Shown here: positions 35,201 to 46,289 of the stretch, in pieces | Position numbering within the stretch: the stretch's first letter is position 1 | Layout of the letters: each line of letters begins with the position of its first letter | NCBI GenBank assembly: GCA_002751075.1 | Contig: NAOQ01000185.1 | Coordinates: forward strand, 55,114-109,118 | DNA: 54,005 nt | Direction: 5' to 3' | Source of the DNA: Ichthyophonus hoferi | Lineage: Eukaryota > Opisthokonta > Ichthyosporea > Ichthyophonida > Ichthyophonidae | Notes under the pieces: model-generated | What the model was told of the DNA's origin: nothing | Database searches by the model: none | Seen by the model: the letters and a program-made list of their open reading frames with translations, nothing else | Position numbers and translations under genes: made by a program

Positions 35201-38200
35201 GACATGATTATTTTCCAGTAGAACAACATGGTTCCACTAAACCACCAATAGAGCAACGACAGTATGAACCTGCACCATTGGATAGGGCGATAGAGCCGCG
35301 ACTTCATGATCAGATTCTTGCCGATCAACCTTATTCGCCGAGCCATCCCCACCTAGACATGCCTATAGGTCATATGCCGCCAACCATCTCTGGTATAGAT
35401 GTAAAAGATAACCATGCGAATACATCTGGACCAATCGGAGAAGTCAGTGACCACCAATCTTATACTGGATTGGATCGGGAAAGATCTCGAAAGACAGGTG
35501 TGATAGCGGATCAGTCAACTATAAAACCCTTGACTCCTATTGGCCCCAACCCTGTGAATATTACGACCTTATTTCCTTCGAACCTTGTATCTATTGGTCA
35601 AAAAATGAATCCTCCGTATGATTGTGCACTAATAGTTCTTAATAGAGAACAAAGGTAGGTATGGAATTGGTTAGGTGAGCAGGGGGCAAGGAGGGTTACA
35701 GAAATTACCATAGCAGGAAGATGAATGATATAAAGCCATTTAGAGGGAAGCATTTAGTCGAATTGCTAGCAGAGATAGTAGAAGGGAGGTAGAGAGAAAG
35801 AAACAGATGTGATATAGTTTGCACACTAATCAAATACAACTCTAATAATTTTCATTCTATCATGCAGGTTCTATGCTGACATGGTTGTTAATCGTATAAA
35901 GGATGTGGGACTTGACGTCGAAGAGATTGTAAAAAATATACTCTCTATAGTGATTAATGCTTTCTCGTTTGATTTCTTTTTTATATATATTTATAGGTAA
36001 CTGTATGACTAGGGCGTGTTTGCATGTATACCTATGATATGACAGGATATGATATGATAGGATAGGATATGGTATGATAGGTTATGATAATAATAATAGT
36101 AATAATAATACTAGCAATACCCACTCTAACGTTAATACACAGTTTCTAGAGAATAAACCAATTAATGACGAATTAAGACGACTGGTCTCATTGGGTGTCC
36201 CAATGGCATGCGCTATCGCCCCTAGCGACGAGGTAGCCAATACGGTATCAATATTTTTTTTAACTGTTGTACCATTTAAGGGTAGGTATTAACATACATT
36301 GCCTTTTCACATTATATATAATTCATACAGTGCATACCTATAATACTCCTTCCCACCTTAGTACTTGCCCTATAAAGACCAGGACCACGTGCCTTTTCTT
36401 TTCCTTTTTGAGGTTATATTAAAAGATATTTAGTCACCAACCTTAAGAAGGACAGTACTATATGTTAAATTTCAAGCTTACTGTACTATAGTTCTAGCAC
36501 TACTTTTAGGCCTTCTCCCTTCCTCTAATGATACTCCTATCGTTATACACGCCTACATACATATGCACATATGCCTGCGTAGTTGAACACCTACATACTA
36601 CATACATACATGCCTATCTATCTATGTACCTACCTACTTACCTACCTATCTATCTACCTATCTAACTATCTTCTTACCTACCTATCTACCTACCTACACA
36701 GAACATCGCCAACTCCAATTAAAAGATGCCATAGAGTTAATGACTAATCAGATTGAGACTTTACGATCTCATGGGAACTCTTTGAACCTATCACAGTCAA
36801 ATTCAACAGGTTTCAACCTCTCTTTCTCTTCTATTAATTATATTTCTGTCTCTTTCAAATAGCGGGAAATAAATGCTATCTATTAAACACATTATATGCT
36901 ACCTGTAATAATTCTTAGGGCGGTGGGGCTGGCTAAGTCGTATTAATATATCATATATCTATGATGTTAAAATGACGACATCTTCCGTATATGCAACCTA
37001 TGGCTCTCTCTACCCTCACGATTTCTGAATTGAATTTTTACCATTTTTCATAAATTGTTATTTATTCTATATCACACTTAGCATATATATATATATATCA
37101 TCATGCCTCACTATGCACGTTCATGTACACCTGTAAAAAATGACTAATATATATATATATATAGTAATAGTAATAATAATAATAGTAAAAATAGTAACAA
37201 TATTAATAACAATATCAAAATTGTAAACATACAGTGACTTAGTCATTAACCTATCTGATGGCACTGGCGCGCTCACATTCAATCATATACAATTGCATTC
37301 TTATGTGGCCAATCATATTCACAATCCCACTATTTATACCCTTCATATAGATACACAAATTTTAACGGCGTATTGCTTAAGTATATTAAAGAGATTACAC
37401 GATAGGTGATTTATCTCTAGGTATTTTAATAGTATAGTAAACGAACATAAACATAAACATAAAAATATATGTACGTGTATGCGCTAAATTTTATATTTCA
37501 TATTTGCATTAATTTAGGTCAGGAAGTATTAATGAGGATTAATTTATGGGAACCAATGAATAGGCTAGAATTGTATTAACCTATTTCCATATACAGACCC
37601 TATCCTAGCCCCTTCAACCAATCGTAATGGAGGCCTCTCCCATCCTAAGCCAACTAAACCAACCACATCAGTGCGATTACGTGATCAATCCTCCCCACCA
37701 ATCACATCGTCTCTTTCCCGAAGTACTAAACCTGATTGGAGAGGTAATCCTAGAGGATACTCTAGAAGTCCACACAGACATGGTTCAAGTTCCTATACAA
37801 GAGATACAAGAGATACAAGAGATAGAGACACACGAGATAAAAGCCTACGTAAATTGAATTCAAGCACCCATGGGCCCCCTCATGGAGGACATAGAAGTCC
37901 CCCTATATTACGAGATGTTAGACTAGATAGTCATACGAATCGTCATAATCATAGCGTAGATTATAGACGCTCTAAATCACCCGTGTACAAACATAGAGAG
38001 TTGTATTATCATAAGGCTAGCCGAAGCCCTAAGGATAGTTTAACACCAACCGGAAACCATCAAAAAGGGGGCAAGTATACTCGCACTCACGGCTATAGTA
38101 GTGATAGTCATAGAGATTACTTGCTACCGGAAAGGAAAGGTTTATATAGGGAGGGGATTACAAGGGAGAATAAGGGATCCAATGAACAAAGGCCACTGGA

Positions 38201-38939
38201 TTACCATGACAACAGCACCAGTGATAGAGATGTATATGCTAGTAATAGGTATGAGAGAGAGACAGGAAGGGAGAAGGTGGAGGAGATTACTCAACCTAAG
38301 GGTCCCCCTCCCCCCAGTCCTTATCGTCAGCGCCCTTCCTCTCCTACTCCAGCTTATCAGGGACGTGCAACCGGATTTTTAACAGGACCACCACCACCAT
38401 GCGCTCCTCCCCCTCTTACTAATACTAGTACTACATCTACTGTAATGCCAACCAATTCCAACCCCGAGGTAGACCTATTATATGAACAAGCTCGTTTGCA
38501 GGCTAGCATATATAGTATATTAACCCAAAACCAGAGCCAGGCCGCTCACCCTCTCCCTCCCTGTAACCTACCCCCCACTCCATCACCGAAAGTAATCAAT
38601 TCTACTATATCGACTAGATCTACTATATCCTCTATTGCCAATGTTGCAGTGGGGCCTCCACCGCCTAAACCTACGCCTGATTTACCATTTGCCTTTGTTC
38701 CTCCTCCTCCCCCATCAACCATATCACCGTATATTGTCCAAGGAGCCAATAATATAAAAGAACCCCCCTTTAATTTTCAGAAAAAAATTGATTCCCCCCA
38801 GCAACAATCAATTATATTACAGGGACCACCCACACGTAGAAGTATGGATCTACAAACCCCACAGATGAAAAAAGCACTTGGTGATTTGCTGAATGTCATG
38901 GCTACTAACCCCGATATGTTTAATAAGCCAGAGTTGTAA
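32222..38939 (+). CDS. NCOA5: NCOA5-like protein, RE/RD-rich with anticodon-binding-like domain, eight exons
   Basis: Proposed exons are 32222-32307, 33501-33998, 34489-34544, 34937-35654, 35868-35928, 36143-36281, 36702-36809 and 37597-38939; phases agree throughout and the product is 1002 residues. Residues about 30-195 are charged, with dense Arg-Glu and Arg-Asp repeats. The domain at about 438-540 matches NCOA5's class-II-synthetase anticodon-binding-like fold: Tyr-Asp-Cys-Ala-Leu-Ile-Val-Leu-Asn, then Leu-Asp-Val-Glu-Glu-Ile-Phe-Leu-Glu-Asn, then Ala-Cys-Ala-Ile-Ala-Pro and Pro-Phe-Lys-Glu-His-Arg. The C-terminal part is Arg/Ser/His-rich, then Pro-rich, ending in a short helical Leu-rich segment (Lys-Lys-Ala-Leu-Gly-Asp-Leu-Leu). 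NCOA5 is a nuclear receptor co-regulator and RNA-associated protein; nuclear action is inferred here. Exon 3 is optional: exon 2 can join in frame to an acceptor at 34953. The length exceeds the human protein mainly through low-complexity sequence. Confidence 0.85.
33655..33835. repeat. Purine-strand GAGAGG tract inside a coding exon
   Basis: The plus strand is almost pure A and G over about 180 bp, in GAGAGG/GAGAGA units within exon 2 of the NCOA5-like gene. It encodes Arg-Glu repeats. Such mirror-like purine tracts can form triplex DNA and tend to vary in length. The Ser-Leu frames on the other strand are artefacts. Confidence 0.8.
36595..36698. repeat. ACCT/ATCT tetranucleotide tract before an exon
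   Basis: Imperfect CTAC/CTAT tetranucleotide units run up to the acceptor of exon 7 of the NCOA5-like gene (CTACCTACACAG/AACATC). They supply its pyrimidine-rich context. Confidence 0.75.
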
Positions 38940-40847
38940 TTGGTCACGAAATGGGATGAAGTGCTTCTATTAGGACATACATTTCTGTTATCAATAGTGA
39001 GATCTGTATGATTACAATGTAACGGTTTAAAGTTTTATAACTCTCTTTTGCTGAATAGTTTTACTTATCTACTATAACTAATATTGCTTATAGTGTTATA
39101 TATAAGCTTACCATAATTGTCTACGTTATAATATACAAGTATAGTTTGTATAAATTAGTAGTGTACTTTTAGTATAATAGCAGTAATTTTATTTAAGATC
39201 GGTCCCACCAGGCAATGATTATCCACCAATCATGTTACACATATGACGATGCGATAGGTTTGTTATTCTTAGAATATATATTATGTCTTATTCACTTGTG
39301 CAATAAACCCATTTTACTTTTCTTGCAACATCAGACTCCCCTCATTGGGTTTTTTTGTACTTTCACGGCGACTGTATTGTTACTACATACCTACTGAAAG
39401 GATCTATTATATAGTATTAATAATTATATTACACAGTTACTATTGATACGACTATGTATATGTTACTGTTAATAATCTTGTGTATTACTATTAGCAATTC
39501 TATGTTGCTATAAATAAAAATACCATGCTACTAATAATAATAGTATATGTTACTAGTAATCTTACTATGTCACTATTAATAATATGGTATGTTATTGTTT
39601 AATTTGGCCACATTCAAAAGAACCGTGTTTGGCAGCCTTTATCCAGTCTTTGGTAGAGATGCCAGACGATTGTGATTGGCTATATATTATATATATGAGC
39701 CTATACATTAAGGTATTTACAACGAGTAATTTTAGATATCTATTATTCGAAAGAAATTGATTTTGCATAAGAAACTAAAATTTAACCACGGGTTTTGGAA
39801 GGGTCACACAGTGTGCTAAGACCCCATCAATCAGTCGCTCCTCATTTCACTGTGACATGATTGGACGGGGCTGTACACAAAATTAATTCAAGTTAGTCTA
39901 TATATAGATATATATATGACGTAAGCATATAGAAATGTGCATAAAATAAAATTAAGAGAAACTATATTGGACAAAACATACATAAAAATAAATTAACAAT
40001 AAAGTAAATCATTATATACATATTCAGCAGAAATTATGTATGATACAATTAAATTCAATACTAATTATTGCAATAAATGTACACTTATAGATATTTATAT
40101 TAATTAATCATTACAGATTAGTTACATAGTCAGATGAGATTAAAGAGGTGCGTAGTAGTTAGTACAAGAACAGCATTGTAATATATCTCGACAGAAAATT
40201 CGGATCTTTTCTATACTATAAGCTCATATATATATATATATATACGGAATATGGTAATTATTGATAATTAGCATCAAAGAGTATAATTAGTCAAGTTTAA
40301 ATTAGGAAAAAATTATACATGATGTAAAATTATGAAAATATATATATCAAAATATATGTAGTAAATATATAGCAAACAATCAAGTTTGCACTACTCTACC
40401 TATACTTAATTATACAGGTGTATACATGCATGTAAAATGTACAATAGTACAACAGTATGTATGAGGATTTAGCGAGATTAACATAAATATATCTGAATCG
40501 GTACGTGTTTGTACATGTAGGATTATGCAGACATAGAAATGCACACATACATACATCCTAACATATTATTCTATACATCTCAACACGGCATAGTTACCTT
40601 ACCCATTTGCATCACATATGTATCTATAGGTATTATATATAACACTGGTATATTTCTCTGTTTAACAACTGGCTACTGTTGATATTTATCTAATCAGAAT
40701 ACCACAATAAAAAACATACCCATATTCATTGGATATGAAACACTAAACAAAAACTAATACAGAGAAAACATATATGAAATATACACCAATCTGTAAGCAT
40801 GATTAAGAACCAATGACCATCTAGCAAATACCCTTACAACCTTACCA
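38940..40847. other. Spacer between convergent genes
   Basis: The first 400 bp after the NCOA5-like stop should hold its 3' end; AATAAA occurs at about 39302. A 58-codon frame at 39584-39760 (plus) is protein-like in its first half and overlaps an ATTGG plus TATATATTATATATA patch (39674-39695). The remainder is AT-rich with TA runs (about 40228-40244) and shows no gene. The 3' end of the synthase gene lies near 40848. Confidence 0.45.
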
Positions 40848-42187
40848 TTAATGGTGATCGGCATGCTTATCAGTTAAAGCACAGCTATAAATGACCTGTC
40901 CAAACGGCAATGTGATGACATAGATCGTGGTAAAGGCCAATAGGGTACGCCATGGGTCAGTTACTAATAAGGTACCTAATATGCCTACTAAGGCTATTTT
41001 CATCAGTGCTGTGACAATGTTTTTGGATCGAAGGTGGGAGGTGTGTGGGTCCCTGATGTTAACTGGACCTCGGATCAACATCTTGGAGGAGAAGGTTCGC
41101 ATAGTACACACCATAAGGATACCTACTGTAACAAAGGTTAAGGACACTACTGTTTCTAGACGGATCTGTAGAGGGAGGAGAGGGAAGGAGAGGGAGGGAG
41201 AGGGAGATGTTTAGACTGTTAAGTATTACACAGGACGTGGAAATCTCTAGCAAGCAAGTAAGAAATGGAAAGGAAAAGAACAGAAGGGAATACGAGCCAA
41301 GATAACAACAACAACAAGAGAGATAATAGAGAAAGAGAGATCCGGGACTATAGTATAGTCACCACACCCTAGGGAGCACAATAAGAGAGAAAGGAATAAG
41401 AAAAGGGAGAGAGAGAAAGAGAAAGAAAAGGATATTTAAGGAAAATACATACCATAACATGAGGATAACCATACTGAAACCAATACACCAAGGGAGAGAG
41501 AGCTAGATAGGCCCCCATAGGAGCAGGCACTCCTTCAAAGAATTTATGTTTGTTGATATATGCATCTAACCATTTCCCCTCCTTCTCTTCCTCATTAGTT
41601 ACAGGGCATGTTTCGTCACTTATAATTGACCGTTGGCTAACTTTTCGTCTGACAATAGTCTGTTTTTTGCCCTTAACAAGAACCAACTCCTCCTCTCCCA
41701 ACCCATCTATATCTTCCACAAAGTGAGTGCTATGAGGGGGTTGAGGCACTGGAGGTTCTATTGATAGATTAAACCTTGCCAGGCGGACTGCACAGCAAGC
41801 AGTATAAAACAACGACGTTAACCACAAAAAGTTCTGGCTTGCATGCCACGCCGTCTCATCTACACTGATATTAAGTACAGATGCCAGTCTAGGACCCTCA
41901 TGACGACACCACTGAAAGAGAACTAGTGAAGGACATACACCAAAGTCTACTAGATCACATAACGAATCTAATTCCGCTCCAAAAGCTGATGCTGCTCCGA
42001 GTGCACGAGCAACATGCCCATCAAGTCCATCAAAGATTGCTGCCGCTAACAGAAACCATACAGCCTTGGGGAGGTCATCATCTTGAGCACAGCGCACAGC
42101 TGATAGTCCAGAACCCATAGCCATCATTGTGATAATAGATGGAAGGACTTTAGTGAACCATGTTCCTAATGTCCTTAGTTTGAGCAT
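40848..42187 (-). CDS. CHO1-like: CDP-diacylglycerol-serine O-phosphatidyltransferase (Cho1/PssA type), two exons
   Basis: Exons on the minus strand are 42187-41453 and 41165-40848, intron phase 0 with GTATGT and CTCTACAG borders; product 350 residues. The CDP-alcohol phosphotransferase motif DG-X2-AR-X8-G-X3-D-X3-D is exact: Asp56, Gly57, Ala60, Arg61, Gly70, Asp74, Asp78. The flanks (Phe-Gly-Val-Cys-Pro-Ser at 82-87, Arg-Leu-Ala-Arg-Phe-Asn at 135-140, Phe-Phe-Glu-Gly-Val-Pro-Ala-Pro at 216-223) are those of CDP-DAG-dependent phosphatidylserine synthases, which make phosphatidylserine from CDP-diacylglycerol and serine in ER-type membranes. About seven hydrophobic helices are present. Between Asn140 and Lys213 is a hydrophilic insertion of about 70 residues, rich in Glu and Lys, that bacterial PssA lacks. 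Animals with base-exchange synthases (PSS1/PSS2) usually do not have this type. The intron has a very long pyrimidine-rich run on the coding strand. Confidence 0.92.
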
Positions 42188-42924
42188 TGTTGGTATGGTT
42201 ATTGTTGTTGTTGTTATAGTCAGTGTGGTTGTTATGTTTACTATAGCCTAAGCTGTATGATAGAATAATATATACAATATAATAAATATAATACAAATAA
42301 TATAATGTCGAGCAGTTCGAGCAGTTAATCCAGATTTAGGTAGGCAGATAGATGCTTTTAATTATTTTAATTGGTATGGCTAACGAATAGTGTATTTTAT
42401 AAATATTATTACTAACCAATAGATACGCTAAATTGGATTACACAATAAAATATTTTAACATATGAGAAATATTTCTACATTTCCCAAATATAGAAATATC
42501 ATTATGTGAAACCAAATAAATATAATTAAATTAAATATATTAGATATTATTTTATTTTATTTTATGTTATTTTATTTTATATTATAGTGTACAAGAAAAA
42601 TAACATTCCCAACGACACAATGTTAAGATACGCTGTAGTCAAATCAGACCTCTCTGGTTTATTATAGTTGCAAGTCTGGTATTAGTTGGTTTTAGGTTAT
42701 AGCAAATATTATAATGTTACATGACATTCGGTTATATTACGTTGTGTTATGTTATGTTATGTTATGTTATGCTATGTCATAATATAATATAATATAATAT
42801 TGCATTCTATTACGGTATATTTATATACAATACATATGAAACAATCAGCTGCCTAGTCAATGGATGATAGTTCTTTTAACATTGGATGTAAGTCAGGATT
42901 TATCCAATAACTATATATCTCTTA

Positions 42925-43080
42925 TTAATGTAGCTCATCATACCCCACACTAATCTGCATAAGATGAAAAGTCTCATCATTGCCTACCCTGAATGTGGCT
43001 ATGCCAACAGCAATAGACACATGCCCTGTAGTTGTGCCATAAGCTCTCCTATTAGCCAGGTATTGCTTCGATTGGAACAT
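42925..43080 (-). other. Protein-like 51-codon frame starting in a repeat end
   Basis: The minus strand reads Met-Phe-Gln-Ser-Lys-Gln-Tyr-Leu-Ala-Asn-Arg-Arg, then Gly-His-Val-Ser-Ile-Ala-Val-Gly-Ile-Ala-Thr-Phe-Arg-Val-Gly-Asn-Asp-Glu to a TAA stop. Residue usage and G+C content look coding. Its ATG lies inside the terminal bases of a family 1 repeat copy, so this is either the interrupted end of an older gene or a chance fusion. I do not recognise it. Confidence 0.3.
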
Positions 43081-43450
43081 GTGTAATCCGTTACAAAGTT
43101 TCCATACTTATTTATTAATTATATTAGAATATAAAATAACTTATACTTATTTATAGTGTGCTATTAATCAAACCGTAGAGATTATCTAGCAAACCTATAT
43201 AGTAATGATTCAAATTGAAATTAATTTGTAGACACCATATTATATCATAAATACAGTTTGATCCGAAATCAGTGTTGCCGCATCACATGCACTTTGAATG
43301 GAAAAAATTATCTACCGTATGGTTGAGGCTGAGCTTCTAGTTTTGTTTGCACTATAGTCCGCCAACTGACATAAGTTATTGTCAAGGTAACGGCTTAAGA
43401 GAATGGTAGGGTATGTTTCCTCTATATTTTACTATTTTACTAACGATTAA
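43074..43450 (+). repeat. Dispersed repeat family 1, near-full copy
   Basis: It opens TTGGAACATGTGTAATCCGT and closes near GGGTATGTTTCCTCTATATT. GGAACATGTGTAA and TTACAAAGTTTCC at the start form an imperfect stem of about 13 bp. Just past the other end are two further small inverted repeats, TAACGAA/TTCGTTA (43448-43463) and GGCCG/CGGCC (43478-43497). Confidence 0.8.
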
Positions 43451-43995
43451 CGAAAATTCGTTAGATTGCAATTAGGAGGCCGGAGTCAGAGTCGGCCAGC
43501 AACCCATTCTTCTAAAACAGGATTGGATTGGTCAGAGTGAAACAACATGCGCCAGTTTTATCCCAATAGTCAATCAATCTACATTACAATTTGTTTCTAA
43601 TCATTATCAGGTTTTCCCATGCTCAGTTTAACCTATTTATCTGGGAAAATGATTTAATCTATTAGGTATGGTAAAAGATCGTTAACTCCGCAAGCACTGT
43701 TGGCAAGCACTTACATTAGTGATCAGCTCATGAGCCATTCAAATGAGGAAACAGTGGTAATCTTATTGAGATAGGATCTGACATTCCTAGCGAGTCTCTG
43801 TAATTTTTTAAATTGTATTAGCCAATACGAAGATTGATTAATGGTCCCATTTAAGTTATTGAACCTAGCTGTACTGGTACTAACTGAAAATTAGTACTGG
43901 CGGTAAAACAAAGTATAGAAGAAAAAAAAGTCAACCGCTCACACATACGCATTAACACTAGAAAAAATAAGAAAGTACTCGTAATACACAAAACT

Positions 43996-44391
43996 TTGAG
44001 TTTAATTTTATGTAATAATCACATCGTTGTTGTAATACTTAGTTCATTGTTGGCACTCACAAACAATAATCAGTGCTCAGATCTCTCGCTCGTTCCGAAG
44101 TCAGAGAACTGCCTACTAACATTAAATAGCGGCAAGAGTTATTATTTGCATGGTAATAGAGCACCTCTTACTGATCGGTCTTGTTGTGCAATTTCCGCAT
44201 TAACACCTAAGCGAATAAAAGCATTGACTCCATCTGGATTAGAACGTAAGTTATCCATAGAATCGGTGTATGTGCCCTCTATAGAACCTAGCCTTAAAAA
44301 CAGATCAGATCAAGTGAATATTACTACCGATGGCTCAACAAAATTCACTACTATACAATATTCAATTGGAGATTTCGAAAGCTGTAGTTAA
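43996..44391 (+). other. Unrecognised 131-codon frame
   Basis: The frame starts with a hydrophobic segment resembling a signal peptide (Val-Val-Val-Ile-Leu-Ser-Ser-Leu-Leu-Ala-Leu, residues 11-21). It continues with a polar, Ser/Thr-rich body containing three Cys and ends Asp-Phe-Glu-Ser-Cys-Ser. It follows a family 2 repeat by about 60 bp, so it may be element-borne. No family is recognised, and coding status is uncertain. Confidence 0.3.
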
Positions 44392-45463
44392 TTCGCGAGA
44401 ACTACCGCAGATTCTTGTAGATCTACATATAGATGCCAATTTACATATAATTTAGCATATGCAGACTATTGGCTCTACTTATCATGAGTTGTTTTTAAAT
44501 ATATAACCTGTTAGAGCTAACATGTTTATAGCACTCTGATAGTATAACTTTTCTTGTTATTGCTATGATGTCCGTTTAATTAATACGCAGAAACTTCTTT
44601 TCCCAAGCTAGTCTGTCTAGACAACTGTAAGCAATCGATATTATTATTGGCGAATAACTTAGTGCTAATAGTTGGTAACTCAATCAAATTTAGAATATGG
44701 TTTTACACCAATCAAATATTCTATAAGCATCAATCAATAAGTGGTTGATCAATAGAACTGAAGATTTGAATATTCAAGAATAAATTGGACATGCTAAAAA
44801 GGGTTTATTGATTAGTCAATGTGAGAACCTAAAATTTTCACTATGCTTGGTAGATTGCGCTTTATTATTATTATTGCATTTATTATTCCGTTATAGAGCA
44901 AATAATAATTCTTTTCCAATTAATCATTAATCCAATGGAAAGTGGTGGCAATCATTCTTTTTATTGGTTGGTGACCTAGATCTAAAAATTGTTGCTAAGC
45001 CAACTAGCAAAAGAATGGTTTTTAAAACAGAAACCTAACCGAACTCCACATATAGGCCTATTGGTTTTCTAAAAATGTGCGTATATAATAAGTATCCAAA
45101 CAATAAAGGTATTGTTTCAATCCCAAATTGTTTTTGTATCTATATTTGTTAAACCTTTTCTGGAAATTTATCTACACATCCTATCATTTAATAATATTAT
45201 GTCCTTTAATTCTCAAACGGTAGAAACATTTTAACTAGAATCTTTACTGAAAAGACCAATTAGTCAAGCATAGTACTGTTGAACTATTAGAGAATATTTG
45301 TATAGTTCCCATCCATAATCACATTGATTTAGATAATTGCTGTTGCACGCATTGCAAGTCACACGGTAAGAAGTTTAAAGCATATCTAATCCAAGAATTA
45401 TCGTGTGTTCTGCATGGAGTACACACGAGACCTTTAACAAATTTCTTGACTATTGATATCTGT

Positions 45464-45546
45464 CTAGATCAACTACTGATAAGGAGGAGCATTATATGGA
45501 AAATAGAATTAAGTACAACAGATAGTAGTTTTATTTCTAATGGTTA
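45464..45546 (+). pseudogene. Coding fossil, 'FISN' family copy 3
   Basis: A short stretch encodes Ile-Glu-Leu-Ser-Thr-Thr-Asp-Ser-Ser-Phe-Ile-Ser-Asn. It aligns with 7994-8161 and 3832-3986, including the Asp-x-Leu-Leu and Ile-Ile blocks before it. It is a broken remnant of an unknown element. Confidence 0.35.
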
Positions 45547-46289
45547 AAATTCCTCAGTGCATTTTCTATCACATAGAAAGAACAATGCAATAATAGTTAG
45601 CTAAAGTCTAATATAATATTCCTGCTATCTGAGTCACATTATTACTGGTTAATAACTTAGGAATCGATTGAGCATATTTGTTCAATAATACCTATGTACC
45701 AACTAGATTTACAAATAAAGAGTTGGAGAAACTTTATTGTATTGCTATCAGAATTTCTGAGCAAAAATCACAATCATCAAGCATTTAATATTTATTTTGT
45801 AATAATTTATTCATTTATATTACAAGAACGTAATTTAAATTACTCCATCAATGCACAGTTTGTAAGCACTTACATTAGGGCTAATTAGTTATTAAAATTA
45901 GGAAATACTAGTATAACCTTATTAAGATAGAATCTGACATCCCTAGTGGGTCTCTGTGATTTTTTTATGAATTGTATTAGCCAACTAGAATATTTATGAC
46001 TAGTCCCATTTAAGCTAGTACATTAATGTCAGTAAAACGTTAGCACTGGTGGTAAACCAAATGTATAAAAAGAATGGTTCTAGACAGAGCTGGGGCAGAA
46101 AAATATCAATAAACCAAATATATCGGCAGGTGCTCAATTAGAGAAATAAAAATAAAAATAATTAATTATCTTAAAAAAGAGAGTATAAATAAGTTTAAAA
46201 GAAAAACCAAACTAGAAACGGAAGAACAAAAAGTAGAACAAAAATAAATATTAGCATATCTCTATTTACAACACACACATCCCTACTAT

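Larger units (their letters stand above)
43707..46080 (+). mobile_element. Possible element fossil bounded by direct family 2 repeats
   Basis: Family 2 copies at 43707-43935 and 45853-46080 lie in the same orientation about 1.9 kb apart. Between them are a 131-codon frame (43996-44391) and a fragment of the 'FISN' coding family near the right end (45464-45546). Paired direct repeats with coding remains between them would fit an old LTR-like unit, but no reverse transcriptase, integrase, capsid or other diagnostic domain is recognised and the repeats differ considerably. It looks broken and old. Confidence 0.3.

Noticed and set aside
37627-38382. Two other plus-strand frames (76 and 93 codons) and a minus-strand Gly-rich one near 38546
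   Set aside because: All overlap exon 8 of the NCOA5-like gene out of frame; splice phase supports only the long frame.
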